Positions 32,457 to 41,905 of a stretch of 64,000 nt of DNA are shown one piece after another; the stretch's first letter is position 1; each line of letters starts with the position of its first letter. The translations under genes and the position numbers were made by a program. Below the pieces are notes generated by a model. That model was not told the origin of the DNA. It made no database searches and saw only the letters and a program-made list of their open reading frames with translations. Origin of the DNA: Corynebacterium sp. TAE3-ERU12 (GTDB taxonomy: Bacteria > Actinomycetota > Actinomycetes > Mycobacteriales > Mycobacteriaceae); contig NZ_JAHUTM010000004.1 in assembly GCF_019209905.1 (NCBI RefSeq), forward strand, positions 62,001 to 126,000, read 5' to 3'.

Positions 32457-32759
32457 CTAGCGCCGCTCCAGGGCGGCCGAGTCGACCTCACCGTGGCGCG
32501 AGCACACCGCGGACCACCCATCCGGGCGGACCTGAACCACCATCTTGCGGCCACACAGTTGGCAAAACCGTGGGGCTTCCAACCCAGCGCGGGCACCATA
32601 ACTGTGCTGCGGGGATTGGTTAGTGGACAGGTCATCACCGGTGAACGGGTCGAAGACTGGGGCATCACCCAACACGATGGCGCGCAATAACTCGTGGGAG
32701 TCGGGGATGCGGGGCCGACCCGGCCATTTCGGCACCGGCCGGGAGGTGGGCTCGTTCAT
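32457..32759 (-). CDS. bsaP: Biotin synthase auxiliary protein BsaP
   Basis: A 100-aa protein matching the small auxiliary protein that actinobacterial BioB needs. The conserved core is [19 protein letters not shown] followed by [14 protein letters not shown] (residues 58-90), with three Cys and one His able to bind a metal or Fe-S cluster. It also has an N-terminal proline/arginine patch and FDPFTGDDL. It lies downstream of bioB in the same direction with a 36-bp gap, the usual context. Family role in helping BioB is known from mycobacteria and corynebacteria. Confidence 0.85.
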   Translation of the reverse strand: MNEPTSRPVPKWPGRPRIPDSHELLRAIVLGDAPVFDPFTGDDLSTNQSPQHSYGARAGLEAPRFCQLCGRKMVVQVRPDGWSAVCSRHGEVDSAALERR

Positions 32760-32795
32760 GGGCTGACTATATCTACTTCCCTGCTGGTCAATGGG

Positions 32796-33836
32796 TTATA
32801 CCGAGGCGTTGAGGGCCTTAATCGGCAGGCGGATTTTGCCGAGCATATCGAGATCCTGCTCCGCCGGGCGGCCCAGGGTGGTCAGGTAATTACCAACGAT
32901 AATGGCGTTAATGCCGCCCAAGAGTCCCTTCTCGGCGCCGAGATCGCCCAGGGTGAGCTCGCGGCCGCCGGCGAAACGCAGGATGGTCTTCGGCAGCGCT
33001 AGGCGGAATGCGCCAATAGCGCGCAGGGCGTCGGCAGCCGGCATGGGTTCACGGCCGGCAAAAGGGGTACCCGGGCGCGGGTCGAGGAAGTTCATCGGCA
33101 CCTCGGTGGGGTCGAGTTCTTGTAAGTCGATGGCGAACTCGGCGCGCTGTTCAAGGCTTTCACCCATGCCGAGGATGCCGCCGCAGCAGACCTCCATGCC
33201 TGCCTCGCGGACCAGTTGCAGCGTGTCGTGGCGGTCCTCCCAGGAGTGGGTGGTGACAACCTGCGGGAAGTACGACCGGGCGGTCTCCAGATTGTGGTTA
33301 TAGCGGTGCACACCAGCCTTGGCCAGGCGGTCTACTTGTTCCTGGGTGAGGATGCCAATAGAGGCGGCGATATTGATATCGACCTCGGCGTGGATGGCGG
33401 CAACAGCCTGCTCAAGCTGGGACAGTAGGCGCTCGTCGGGGCCTTTGACTGCAGCGACGATGCAGAATTCGGTGGCGCCGGTCTTCGCGGTCTGTTTGGC
33501 GGCGTCGATCAGCGCCGGGATGTCCAGCCAGGCGGAACGCACCGGGGATTCGAATAGGCCGGATTGGGAACAGAAATGGCAATCTTCGGGGCAGCCGCCG
33601 GTTTTGAGGCTGATGATGCCCTCGGTTTCGATTTCTTCGCCGCACCAGCGCAGTCGTACCTCGTGGGCGAGGGCCAGGAGGTCTTCGATGTGTTCGTCGG
33701 GAAGCTGTAGGACGCGCAGGGTTTCTTCTTGGGACAGGCCTTCGCCGCGGGTGAGTGCTTTTTCCCGGGCGAGCTTGAGGATTGGGGGAAGGTCGGCGGC
33801 CGGGGTGGCCGAGTCTTCGGTGAGGGTGCGGGTCAT
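32796..33836 (-). CDS. bioB: Biotin synthase
   Basis: Radical-SAM enzyme inserting sulfur into dethiobiotin. It is 346 aa. [18 protein letters not shown] near residue 82 holds the CxxxCxxC cluster ligands; [15 protein letters not shown] and [18 protein letters not shown] hold further cluster and substrate contacts. The ATG at 33836 follows GAGGAA. The promoter is divergent from a BioQ-type regulator gene and is covered by two palindromes. With bsaP it forms a biotin unit; bioA, bioD and bioF are not in the window. Confidence 0.96.
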   Translation of the reverse strand: MTRTLTEDSATPAADLPPILKLAREKALTRGEGLSQEETLRVLQLPDEHIEDLLALAHEVRLRWCGEEIETEGIISLKTGGCPEDCHFCSQSGLFESPVRSAWLDIPALIDAAKQTAKTGATEFCIVAAVKGPDERLLSQLEQAVAAIHAEVDINIAASIGILTQEQVDRLAKAGVHRYNHNLETARSYFPQVVTTHSWEDRHDTLQLVREAGMEVCCGGILGMGESLEQRAEFAIDLQELDPTEVPMNFLDPRPGTPFAGREPMPAADALRAIGAFRLALPKTILRFAGGRELTLGDLGAEKGLLGGINAIIVGNYLTTLGRPAEQDLDMLGKIRLPIKALNASV

Positions 33837-33903
33837 GGGTGAGTTCCTCCAGTACCGGCTGGCGTGCCGTTGGTGTTTTCTCCGGGGTGCTCATGGGGTT
33901 GCA

Positions 33904-33916
33904 TGAACACCGTTCG
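33904..33916. promoter_or_regulatory. BioQ-type operator, start-proximal site
   Basis: TGAAC-ACC-GTTCG is a 13-bp interrupted palindrome matching the BioQ operator style (TGAAC-N3-GTTxx). It lies about 20 bp downstream of the bioB -10 box TATATT (minus strand, 33937 to 33932), so a bound repressor would sit in the path of polymerase. Confidence 0.7.
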
Positions 33917-33931
33917 GTTACTTTGTTGGTG

Positions 33932-33960
33932 AATATACCCGCCACCTCGAACAGTGTTCA
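33932..33960 (-). promoter_or_regulatory. bioB promoter (-35 TGAACA, 17 bp, -10 TATATT)
   Basis: On the minus strand TGAACA (33960 to 33955) and TATATT (33937 to 33932) are spaced by 17 bp, directing transcription to bioB. The -35 box lies inside the second BioQ-type palindrome. Confidence 0.6.
33948..33960. promoter_or_regulatory. BioQ-type operator over the bioB -35 box
   Basis: CGAAC-AGT-GTTCA, the inverted counterpart of the site at 33904-33916 (both read TGAACAcYGTTCG in opposite directions). The two centres are 44 bp apart, about four helical turns, so two dimers could face the same side of the DNA. Confidence 0.7.
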
Positions 33961-34072
33961 GTTTTTGTGGCGACTTGTCCCAATTATCCCGCCGCTGACC
34001 CCCTACCAGCACGTTATGCCCTGGCATGCGGATAATTGCCCAGGTTCATCCCCCACGTCTGCCCAGCTGCAC

Positions 34073-34078
34073 TACCGT
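34073..34078 (+). promoter_or_regulatory. -10 box (TACCGT) of leaderless bioQ
   Basis: TACCGT ends 7 nt before the GTG at 34086 and no ribosome site is visible. This supports the GTG at 34086 as the real start rather than upstream in-frame codons. Confidence 0.45.
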
Positions 34079-34085
34079 GGACTTC

Positions 34086-34634
34086 GTGCAGCTCAGCAAG
34101 GACATCATTATCGACGCCGCCGTCGAGATTCTGGATAACTACGGCCTCCCGGACCTGACCATCCGCCGTCTCGCACGCCATCTCAACGCCGCCGCCGGAG
34201 CCATGTACTGGCACTTCCCATCCAAACAGGCACTCCTGGGAGGCGTAGCTGAGCGCATCCTCGCCGAAGCAGGCACCCCAACCGGCACCGGGGATTGGCG
34301 TCTCGACGTGACCGCCTACGCTTTTTCCCTCCGCGAAGCGCTTATTGCACATAATGATGGCGCCGAGGTCGTCGCAGCCGCCCTGGCCGCAGCCACCCTG
34401 GACACCTCCCCTGCAGCTATCTTCAGCGACCTCTTACTCCCACTGGGGTTGCCTGCCGACGATCGCGCCGACGCCTCAGCAACACTGCTCTACTTCGTTC
34501 TCGGCGCCACCGTCGATGAGCAGACAGCAAAGCTAGCCAGGGCCGAGACACAACACACCACTGACCCGGCCGCGCGGCTGCGTCGCGGCGTGACCATCAT
34601 TACCGCTGGCATCGCGGCCAACGCGGGCCGCTGA
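34086..34634 (+). CDS. bioQ: TetR-family repressor, BioQ type
   Basis: A 182-aa regulator starting with QLSKDIIIDAAVEILDNYGL. The helix-turn-helix is LTIRRLARHLNAAAGAMYWHFPSKQALL at residues 21-48, the TetR DNA-binding signature. The all-helical C-terminal domain includes LLPLGLPADDRADASATLLYFVLGATV. Divergent orientation to bioB and two TGAAC-N3-GTTC palindromes in between support BioQ, the biotin-gene repressor known from corynebacteria and mycobacteria. An open frame extends further upstream but has no start signal. Confidence 0.85.
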   Translation: MQLSKDIIIDAAVEILDNYGLPDLTIRRLARHLNAAAGAMYWHFPSKQALLGGVAERILAEAGTPTGTGDWRLDVTAYAFSLREALIAHNDGAEVVAAALAAATLDTSPAAIFSDLLLPLGLPADDRADASATLLYFVLGATVDEQTAKLARAETQHTTDPAARLRRGVTIITAGIAANAGR

Positions 34635-35006
34635 CAAAGAATCAGGACAGTGGAGCCAAAACATAAAAAACGGCCCTTTTTTTGGGTTTCGACACCACCA
34701 GCGACCGGCTTAACCAAAGAAACCGGGACTTCTTTGGTTTAGCGCGGCTACACGGGCTCGCCGAGGAGGAACTGTCTGGCCTTCACCGAGGCTTGTATCA
34801 AGGAGCTCGGTGTGTCCTAGTCCTGGAGGTCAATTCGTGGCTCGACGTCACCCAAGCCGTCGGCATGCAAGCCCCAGGCGTGCGGTACCGCAATCGAGCA
34901 CGAGGTGGACAGCATTCACCTCGCGCCACGCCGAGCCGATCAGCAACCGCGCAGCTCACCCGGTGGCGGGGCTCACGCAATAACGAAAAGTAGACTCGAT
35001 GGCACT
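34635..35006. other. Gene-poor stretch with a hairpin and a possible gene remnant
   Basis: About 370 bp between bioQ and glgX. AAAAAACGGCCCTTTTTTT at 34664-34682 could be a weak terminator. A perfect 10-bp inverted repeat AACCAAAGAA / TTCTTTGGTT at 34712-34739 has an 8-nt loop. A frame from 34682 reads FFGLARLHGLAEEELSGLHRG and later LEVNSWLDVTQAVG, faintly like an AbiEi/DUF559-type protein, but it then runs into low-quality Arg/Ser-rich sequence. I treat it as at most a decayed fragment. Confidence 0.3.
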
Positions 35007-37160
35007 ATGGTTCACCATATGACTAACGCGATTTCAGAAGACGAACTTCAGGTCTGGCCCGGCGATGCTTATCCGCTCGGTTCGACCTACGACGGCGCAG
35101 GCACCAATTTCGCGTTGTTCTCTGACATCGCTGACAGCGTGGAACTTTGCCTGATCAGTGAGGAAGGCAAAGAAACCCGCATCACCCTCGAAGAGGTCGA
35201 CGCACATATCTGGCACTGCTACCTGCCCGGCATCATGCCCGGACAGCGCTACGCCTACCGCGTCCACGGCCCCTACGATCCGGCCAATGGTCACCGCTGC
35301 GACCCTAATAAGCTGCTGGTCGATCCCTATGCCAAGGCCTTCGACGGCGAATTCGACGGCGACAGCAGCCTGTTCAGCTACGACATTCACAACCCCAGCG
35401 AGCGCAATTACGAGGACTCCCTGGGCCACACGATGACCTCAGTGGTCATCAACCCCTTCTTCGACTGGGCCGCTGACCGGCAGCCGCGCACCCCCTATAA
35501 CGAAACGGTCATCTACGAAGCCCACGTCAAGGGTATGACGATGAACCATCCCGATATCCCGGAGGCCCTGCGCGGCACCTACGCTGGCCTGGCTCACCCG
35601 GCGATTATCGATTACCTGAAGGACCTGGGCGTCACCGCCATCGAACTGATGCCGGTTCACCAGTTCCTCCAGGATGATCGGCTGCGCAGCCTGGGACTGC
35701 GTAACTACTGGGGCTATAACACCTTCGGCTTCCTTGCCCCGCACCACGATTACGCCAGCTCAACAAAGCCCGGCGGTGCCGTCCCCGAGTTCAAGGGCAT
35801 GGTGCGTGCCTTCCACGATGCCGGTATCGAGGTCATCCTGGACGTGGTCTATAACCACACCGCTGAGGGCAACCACCTAGGCCCCACCATCTGTTTCCGC
35901 GGTATCGATAACTCGGCTTATTACCGGCTGATGGAAGACGACCGCCAGCACTACATGGACTACACCGGCACCGGTAACAGTCTGAATGTGCGCCACCCGC
36001 ACACGCTGCAGCTCATCATGGATTCGCTGCGGTACTGGGTCACGGAAATGCATGTCGACGGCTTCCGCTTCGACCTGGCTTCCACGCTTGCCCGCGAGTT
36101 CCACGACGTCGACCGCCTCTCCGCGTTCTTCGATCTGGTCCAGCAGGACCCGGTGGTTTCCCAGGCCAAGCTCATCGCCGAGCCTTGGGATGTGGGCGAA
36201 GGCGGCTACCAGGTCGGTAATTTCCCGCCTCAGTGGACCGAATGGAACGGTAAATACCGCGACACTATTCGTGATTTCTGGCGCGGCGAACCGGCCACCC
36301 TCGGCGAGTTCGCTTCCCGCATCACCGGTTCATCGGACCTGTATGCCAATAACGGCCGCCGCCCCACTGCGTCGATCAACTTCATCACCGCCCACGACGG
36401 CTTCACCATGTATGACCTGGTGAGCTATAACCACAAGCACAATGCAGCCAATGGTGAGGATGACCGCGACGGCGAGTCGCATAACCGTTCCTGGAACTGT
36501 GGTGTTGAGGGCTGGACCGATGATGAAACCATCCTGCGGTTGCGTGCCCAGCAGCAACGCAACTTCCTGACCACGCTATTGCTCTCCCAGGGCACGCCGA
36601 TGATTTCGCATGGCGACGAGATGTCTCGGTCCCAGCGCGGCAATAACAACGTCTACTGCCAGGACAATGAGCTTTCCTGGATTGACTGGAACCAGGTCAA
36701 CACCAATTCCGAGATGGTGGAGTTCACCCAGTTCCTTATTGAAATGCGCGCCGAGCACCCGGTGTTCCGTCGCCGTCGCTTCCTGCGCGGTGGCCCGCTG
36801 GGCGCTGAGACCGACGATCGCGATATCGCCTGGCTCACCCACGCCGGCCGGGTGATGACCCCGGAGGACTGGGACTTCGATTTCGGTAAGTCGCTTATGG
36901 TCTTCCTCAATGGCAAGTGCATCGAGGAACCTGATTCGCGCGGTCACCGCATTATTGATGACTCGTTCTTGATGTGCATCAACGCCCACTATGAGGACAT
37001 TGACTTCCAGGTTCCGGGCACGGAGTACTCCAGTGAGTGGACTGTGGTGGTCGACACCTCGGAGATCCTTGGTCGTCCGGCTGATGAACGCATCGTCACT
37101 GCGGAAGGCGAATTGCGAGTGCCTGCCCGTTCGACGATTGTGCTGCAAGAGCACCACTAA
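35007..37160 (+). CDS. glgX: Glycogen debranching enzyme (GlgX/TreX type)
   Basis: Hydrolyses alpha-1,6 branches of glycogen, releasing linear maltodextrins that TreY can use. It is 717 aa. The N-terminal CBM48 domain ([20 protein letters not shown]) is followed by a GH13 barrel: [29 protein letters not shown] with the nucleophile Asp, [16 protein letters not shown] with the acid Glu, and [17 protein letters not shown] with the third acid. [19 protein letters not shown] is a GlgX mark. Start is ATG 35007 or 35019; there is no ribosome site, and TAGACT lies at 34991-34996. A strong terminator follows at 37183-37218. Confidence 0.95.
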   Translation: MVHHMTNAISEDELQVWPGDAYPLGSTYDGAGTNFALFSDIADSVELCLISEEGKETRITLEEVDAHIWHCYLPGIMPGQRYAYRVHGPYDPANGHRCDPNKLLVDPYAKAFDGEFDGDSSLFSYDIHNPSERNYEDSLGHTMTSVVINPFFDWAADRQPRTPYNETVIYEAHVKGMTMNHPDIPEALRGTYAGLAHPAIIDYLKDLGVTAIELMPVHQFLQDDRLRSLGLRNYWGYNTFGFLAPHHDYASSTKPGGAVPEFKGMVRAFHDAGIEVILDVVYNHTAEGNHLGPTICFRGIDNSAYYRLMEDDRQHYMDYTGTGNSLNVRHPHTLQLIMDSLRYWVTEMHVDGFRFDLASTLAREFHDVDRLSAFFDLVQQDPVVSQAKLIAEPWDVGEGGYQVGNFPPQWTEWNGKYRDTIRDFWRGEPATLGEFASRITGSSDLYANNGRRPTASINFITAHDGFTMYDLVSYNHKHNAANGEDDRDGESHNRSWNCGVEGWTDDETILRLRAQQQRNFLTTLLLSQGTPMISHGDEMSRSQRGNNNVYCQDNELSWIDWNQVNTNSEMVEFTQFLIEMRAEHPVFRRRRFLRGGPLGAETDDRDIAWLTHAGRVMTPEDWDFDFGKSLMVFLNGKCIEEPDSRGHRIIDDSFLMCINAHYEDIDFQVPGTEYSSEWTVVVDTSEILGRPADERIVTAEGELRVPARSTIVLQEHH

Positions 37161-37182
37161 TTCTGCGTCCGCAGAAATAAAG

Positions 37183-37218
37183 CTCCGCCCCCTCCATGCT
37201 GTCGTGGAGGGGGCGGAG
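37183..37218 (+). terminator. Rho-independent terminator after glgX
   Basis: A perfect 14-bp GC-rich stem CTCCGCCCCCTCCA / TGGAGGGGGCGGAG with an 8-nt loop, followed by TTTTTG. It ends glgX and may also serve the converging antitoxin gene, since A-residues precede the stem. Confidence 0.9.
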
Positions 37219-37263
37219 TTTTTGTGTGGATTAAGCCCTTGGGTCAGGGCGAGTGAGAAGGGG

Positions 37264-37527
37264 TTAGGCGGCCAGGCGCGAGTCGTAGCGCGCCTGGTGG
37301 TCGTGCCAGAATTTGGTGTCAGTATCGAAGTAGTTGGCTAGACGCTGAGCTAGGTCATCAGTGACGCGGGTGCGGCCACTGCGGAATCGTTCAAGGGTAG
37401 AGCTCGGTACGTTAATTGCTACGGCCAGACGGTGAATGCTCAGGCCACGCGGGGCAAGAAAACGTTCGGTCATGACTGCGCCGGGGTGCGGCTGTGCACC
37501 ATTGGGTGTGCTGGTGGGAGTCGACAT
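37264..37527 (-). CDS. Orphan HigA-type antitoxin (XRE helix-turn-helix)
   Basis: An 87-aa protein with the HigA layout: QPHPGAVMTERFLAPRGLS, then the helix-turn-helix IHRLAVAINVPSSTLERFRSG, then RVTDDLAQRLANYFDTDTKFW and HDHQARYD. ATG at 37527 with AAGGAA upstream. In HigBA modules the toxin gene lies immediately next to the antitoxin; here neither side has one: downstream is only the glgX terminator and upstream a gene-free 276 bp. It may be a leftover or a stand-alone regulator. Confidence 0.8.
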   Translation of the reverse strand: MSTPTSTPNGAQPHPGAVMTERFLAPRGLSIHRLAVAINVPSSTLERFRSGRTRVTDDLAQRLANYFDTDTKFWHDHQARYDSRLAA

Positions 37528-37763
37528 ATATCGGCCATTCCTTCCAGGGTGAAGCAGGAGTGTGGCAACTATCGGCATGGGTTTTACGCCGACTGCAACA
37601 CCGTAACCCCCACACAGACAAAAATCAGACCACGTGATTGGTCTTGTTTTATGTTTATTTGGTTCCGAATCACCCAAATTGTACGACTACCAGGGCGAAT
37701 ATTGGTGAAGCAGATACATGTTTTAACGCAAAATTATCTAAAGGATCACCTGCCCGTAGTCTA

Positions 37764-37779
37764 AGTGACTCACATCACA
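37764..37779. promoter_or_regulatory. CRP/GlxR-like site before the exonuclease gene
   Basis: AGTGACTCACATCACA matches nine of the ten half-site positions of TGTGA-N6-TCACA. It is 25 bp upstream of the proposed ATG at 37804. Confidence 0.4.
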
Positions 37780-37803
37780 CCCTGGTTATTTGTGGTGCCA
37801 CCA

Positions 37804-39252
37804 ATGTCCAAGCAGCCATTAGCATCACTGGTTATGAACACCCCGTCGGATAGCCCCACACCTCACCACCGCACACCCACCCCGGCGGCGGTGGATATCG
37901 CACTATCGAGCGCCACAGTGCGCGTAAGTGCCAATAGCGTCACTGTCACCCAGACCGTGCGCGCCCGCGTATCCGACACCGGACCGGTGACCAGTCGCCC
38001 TCAGGCGTGCTGCCCCACATTGCAGATGGGACGGAAATTCCGGCCAGGTGAGCTGTCCTTCGACAGCCACTCCGCGCTGCCGGCAGTACGAGTCACCCCG
38101 TCGAATAATGCCGCTGCACTGGCCGTATGTCGGCTTATCGACGCAGCCTGCACCAGCCCAAGTATCTTCGAGCGCACCGTCGCAGCTGTACTGTCCGACG
38201 GTATTGCCCAGTGCACCCCGGCACCAGAAACCGACCAGCACTGGGAGCAACCCGCAGCACCGGCCCCCGCGCCGACCGCCTCGCCGGATACAGACCCAAC
38301 AACAGCCGAAGGCCTCAATTTCGTCGCCTTCGATATTGAGACAGCCAATGCCAATAACGGGTCCATCTGCGCCATCGGCCTCGCCGTTGTCCGCGATGGC
38401 GACATCACCGAGACTCACTCCTGGCTTTGTCGCCCGCCTGCGGGCCTGGACTGTTTCGAATCCGCCAATATCGGGGTCCACGGGATCACTGCAGAAGACG
38501 TCGCAGATGCTCCCTCATTTGGCGAACGCCTCACCCAATTCTCACAAATAACAGCAGGCCAGACCGTTATCGCCCATAATGCAGCCTTCGATTTCAGTGG
38601 GCTCTATTCCGCGTGTAAAGCAGCAGGGCTGAACGCACCGGAACGCGATTTCGCCTGCACCCTGTGGTGGTCTCGTAAAGCAGGAGTCGACACCGTCGAT
38701 AAGAAACTCCCCACCCTCGCCGCGGCCGCAGGTGCACCGCTTCTCCAGCATCACGACGCAGCTTCCGACGCGGTGGCCTGCGCACACATAGCACTGTGGC
38801 TGATGCGTTCCTACAGCACCAACCCCACCGCCGGGCCACGTGCATTCACCAAGGAACTGAACCTGAACCTAGGCCATATCAGCAACGACCGGCTCGACAC
38901 CGGCGCCCGCAAAACCCGCCCGCACCAGAACCCGGCATGGGCAAAAGTCGCCACGCCCGACGTTGTCCCAGCCCCAAACCCCAACGCCGCCGCCGATAAC
39001 CCGCTCTATGGCCACAACATCACTCTCACCGGCGAGTTCATGGCCTACACCAAAGGCCAACTATGGGAAGCCATAGCCGATCGCGGCGCCACCGTCGGCA
39101 AGGGTGTGACCAAGAAGACCACCATTGTTGTCGTCGGCCAGTGGAAAACCATGACCGGTAAAGAAAAACGTGCCCGCCAATTACAAGAACAAGGCCAAGC
39201 CATCGAGATCTGGCAGGCCGACGACCTATACCGGCATCTTGGCTGGCAGTAG
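37804..39252 (+). CDS. DnaQ-like 3'-5' exonuclease with C-terminal BRCT domain
   Basis: About 482 aa. A Ser/Thr/Pro-rich N-terminus carries two valine-rich segments of unknown function. The DEDDh exonuclease domain has LNFVAFDIETANANNG (Asp and Glu ligands), HGITAEDVADAP, VIAHNAAFDFSGL and LLQHHDAASDAVACA (His and Asp). The C-terminus NPLYGHNITLTGEFMAYTKG ... TTIVVVGQWKTMTGKEKRA is a BRCT domain as in corynebacterial exonucleases. Likely role is DNA repair or maintenance, not known precisely. The start is uncertain: ATG 37804, ATG 37834 and an upstream GTG are all open and lack a ribosome site. Confidence 0.8.
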   Translation: MSKQPLASLVMNTPSDSPTPHHRTPTPAAVDIALSSATVRVSANSVTVTQTVRARVSDTGPVTSRPQACCPTLQMGRKFRPGELSFDSHSALPAVRVTPSNNAAALAVCRLIDAACTSPSIFERTVAAVLSDGIAQCTPAPETDQHWEQPAAPAPAPTASPDTDPTTAEGLNFVAFDIETANANNGSICAIGLAVVRDGDITETHSWLCRPPAGLDCFESANIGVHGITAEDVADAPSFGERLTQFSQITAGQTVIAHNAAFDFSGLYSACKAAGLNAPERDFACTLWWSRKAGVDTVDKKLPTLAAAAGAPLLQHHDAASDAVACAHIALWLMRSYSTNPTAGPRAFTKELNLNLGHISNDRLDTGARKTRPHQNPAWAKVATPDVVPAPNPNAAADNPLYGHNITLTGEFMAYTKGQLWEAIADRGATVGKGVTKKTTIVVVGQWKTMTGKEKRARQLQEQGQAIEIWQADDLYRHLGWQ

Positions 39253-39389
39253 CGTCGGCAAGCACATCAGCCAAGCAACCCACCGCTGCTGAACCGTCGC
39301 GATGTCCAGGTAGCCGATAGAGTAGGGCCAGCACCGGACCGGACTAGCCGGCATAACCGGACTTAAGTGAAAGGCGCGTGAAAGTCCCT

Positions 39390-41849
39390 ATGGACCTTCG
39401 ACCCATTACCTCTACCTACCGTCTGCAATTACGCGGCCCCAAGGCCGATGAGCAAGGCCGCGCCTTTACCTTCGCGGATGCCGCCGAGCTAGTGCCATAC
39501 CTGGCCAAGCTGGGTATCTCGCACCTCTACCTCTCCCCCATCCTGACCTCGGTGCCGGAATCGAACCACGGCTATGACGTCATCGACCCCACCACCGTGA
39601 ACCCGGAACTCGGTGGGATGACCGAGCTGCAAAAGCTTGCCGACGTCGCCCATAAGGCAGGTCTGGGCATCATTATCGACCTGGTTCCCAACCACCTCGG
39701 CGTCGATGACCCACAGGCCAACGCCTGGTGGTGGGACGTACTCACCTATGGCCAGGACTCCCAGTTCGAGCCCTATTTCGATATCGACTGGCATGAGGAC
39801 AACGGCGCCGGCGGCAAGATGGGCCTGCCCGTGCTGGGGTCGGCAGACGATATCGACAAACTCGAGCTCGACACCAGCGGCGATGAACCGCTACTGCGCT
39901 ACTACGACAATGTCTTCCCCGTTCGCCCCGGAACCGAAGACGGCACCCCACAGGAAGTGCACGACCGGCAGAGCTACCGCCTGATGTTCTGGCGCGACGG
40001 CATTATTGGTTACCGCCGTTTCTTCTCGGTCAACGGCCTGGCCGGTATCCGCCAGGAACACCCGGTGGTCTTCGAACACACCCACCGCGTGGTGCGTGAA
40101 CTCATCGCCGCCGACATTATCGACGGTATCCGCATTGACCACCCCGATGGCCTGTCCGACCCATTCGCTTACCTCACCGAGCTGCGCCGCCTACTCGACA
40201 ACGATAAATGGCTGGTCATTGAGAAGATCCTGGGCAGCACAGAGCCACTCGATCCGCGCCTGGCGGTCGACGGCACCACCGGCTACGACGCCCTATTCGA
40301 GTACGACAACGTCTTCATCAACCGTGAATCCCGCGACCAGCTGAGCATGCTGGCCCTGCAGCAATCCGGCTCCACCTGGGATGAGCAGGCAGTCTCAGCA
40401 ACCGAACGGGCACTGAAATACGACGCGGCCAAGGGCGAACTCGCCGCTGAGGTGCGCCGTCTAGCCCGCGCCCTGCGTCGCGATAACTGGTCTACCGGCG
40501 GCGCCAATGTCGACGAGGAATTACTCATCGACACCATCTGCCAGCTGGTGGCCGCCATGCCGGTCTACCGCGCTGACTACGAATCGCTGTCTCGTGTGAC
40601 GTCCACGGTCATTGCCGAAATGGTCGTGCGCTTCCCCTCCCGGGTTTTCGCCCTGGACCTTATCTCCGCAGGCCTGATTGCTCATGGTGAAGCAGCTACC
40701 CGCTTCGCCCAGGTCTGTGGTGCTGTCATGGCCAAGGGTGTGGAGGACACCACCTTCTACCGCGCCTGCCGCCTGGTGAGCACCCAGGAAGTCGGTGGCG
40801 ACCCGGGCCGGTACGGCATGAGCTCTGCCGAGTACCACCTACTGCAGTCCGAGCGTGCCCGCCTGTGGCCGAAGACGATGACCACACTGTCCACCCACGA
40901 CACCAAACGTGGCGAGGATGTGCGCGCACGCATTACCCAGCTTTCCGACGTCGCCGGCGACTGGTCAGAAAATGTCCGCTCCTGGCTTGCGGTCACCCCG
41001 GCTCCCGATGACGCTACCGGCTACTTCCTGCTGCAGAACATCATCGGCGTGTGGCCGGCCGACGGTGAGATCACCGACGAACTGCGCCAGCGGCTGCACG
41101 ACTACGCCATTAAGGCCATGCGTGAGGCCGGCCAGCTCACCACCTGGACCGAACCCAATGAGGACCTGGAGCTGGCTATCCGGCACTGGATTGATGCACT
41201 CCTCGACGGCCCGGTCACTGATTCCATCACGGAGTTCGTGCGCCGGATCGCCCCGGCCGGTTGGGTCATGTCCTGGGGCCGCAAACTGCTGCAGTTGGCT
41301 GGCCCCGGTGTGCCGGACACCTACCAGGGCACCGAGTTCATTGAGGACTCCCTCGTGGACCCGGATAACCGTCGCTTCGTGGATTACGCGGCCCGGCGTT
41401 CTGCTCTCGATACTGCCTCGAATAACCCGGCCCCGACCGCGGTGCACCCCGAGCATGCCGACGCCCTGCCTGAAGGCTTCAGTGCTGATGACGCCGACCA
41501 GGTCAAACTGATGGTGACCCACGGTGGTCTCGCCGCCCGTAAGGAACGCCCCGAGTCCTTTATCGGCGGTTCTTACCAGCCGGTCTTCGCCGAAGGCACC
41601 GGCGAACGGTTCCTAGTCGGTTGCGCCCGCGGCCCGAAAAACGAGCCTGTCGACGTCATCGCGCTAACCACCCGCCGCCCAATCGGTCTGGCTGCTGCTG
41701 GCGGCTGGGGTGACACCACCGTCACCCTTCCCGAGGGGTACTGGACGGACACGTACACCGGCCGGACCTTCTCCGGCACGCTGACTGTGGCACATGTGTT
41801 CAGCAACTACCCGTTCGCATTGCTCATCAGTGAATCCGATGACAACTAG
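39390..41849 (+). CDS. treY: Maltooligosyltrehalose synthase
   Basis: Isomerises the reducing-end maltose of a maltodextrin to a trehalose unit. It is 819 aa. GH13 marks: RPITSTYRLQLRG at the start, SHLYLSPILTSVPESNHGYDV, LVPNHLGVDDP, GIRIDHPDGLSDPFAY with the nucleophile, LVIEKILG with the acid, and LSTHDTKRGEDVRARI. The ATG at 39390 fits relatives; a GTG at 39378 lies close to AAAGG and is possible. With glgX upstream and treZ downstream it completes a glycogen-to-trehalose route; trehalose also supplies mycolate carriers in this order. Confidence 0.95.
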   Translation: MDLRPITSTYRLQLRGPKADEQGRAFTFADAAELVPYLAKLGISHLYLSPILTSVPESNHGYDVIDPTTVNPELGGMTELQKLADVAHKAGLGIIIDLVPNHLGVDDPQANAWWWDVLTYGQDSQFEPYFDIDWHEDNGAGGKMGLPVLGSADDIDKLELDTSGDEPLLRYYDNVFPVRPGTEDGTPQEVHDRQSYRLMFWRDGIIGYRRFFSVNGLAGIRQEHPVVFEHTHRVVRELIAADIIDGIRIDHPDGLSDPFAYLTELRRLLDNDKWLVIEKILGSTEPLDPRLAVDGTTGYDALFEYDNVFINRESRDQLSMLALQQSGSTWDEQAVSATERALKYDAAKGELAAEVRRLARALRRDNWSTGGANVDEELLIDTICQLVAAMPVYRADYESLSRVTSTVIAEMVVRFPSRVFALDLISAGLIAHGEAATRFAQVCGAVMAKGVEDTTFYRACRLVSTQEVGGDPGRYGMSSAEYHLLQSERARLWPKTMTTLSTHDTKRGEDVRARITQLSDVAGDWSENVRSWLAVTPAPDDATGYFLLQNIIGVWPADGEITDELRQRLHDYAIKAMREAGQLTTWTEPNEDLELAIRHWIDALLDGPVTDSITEFVRRIAPAGWVMSWGRKLLQLAGPGVPDTYQGTEFIEDSLVDPDNRRFVDYAARRSALDTASNNPAPTAVHPEHADALPEGFSADDADQVKLMVTHGGLAARKERPESFIGGSYQPVFAEGTGERFLVGCARGPKNEPVDVIALTTRRPIGLAAAGGWGDTTVTLPEGYWTDTYTGRTFSGTLTVAHVFSNYPFALLISESDDN

Positions 41850-41905
41850 CTAACGGCACAACTCGTATCCCGCCGGTATCCGGGGTATCCCTGGGGCCGC
41901 GGGAG

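Noticed and set aside
34664..34682. A-run / CGGCCC / T-run as intrinsic terminator of bioQ
   Set aside because: The stem would be only A-T pairs with a 6-nt loop, too weak to call with confidence; mentioned only as a possibility.
34682..34993. Open frame of 103 codons upstream of glgX
   Set aside because: TTG start without a ribosome site, Arg/Ser-rich second half, and only a faint AbiEi/DUF559-like stretch. Kept as a possible remnant in the gap description, not as a gene.
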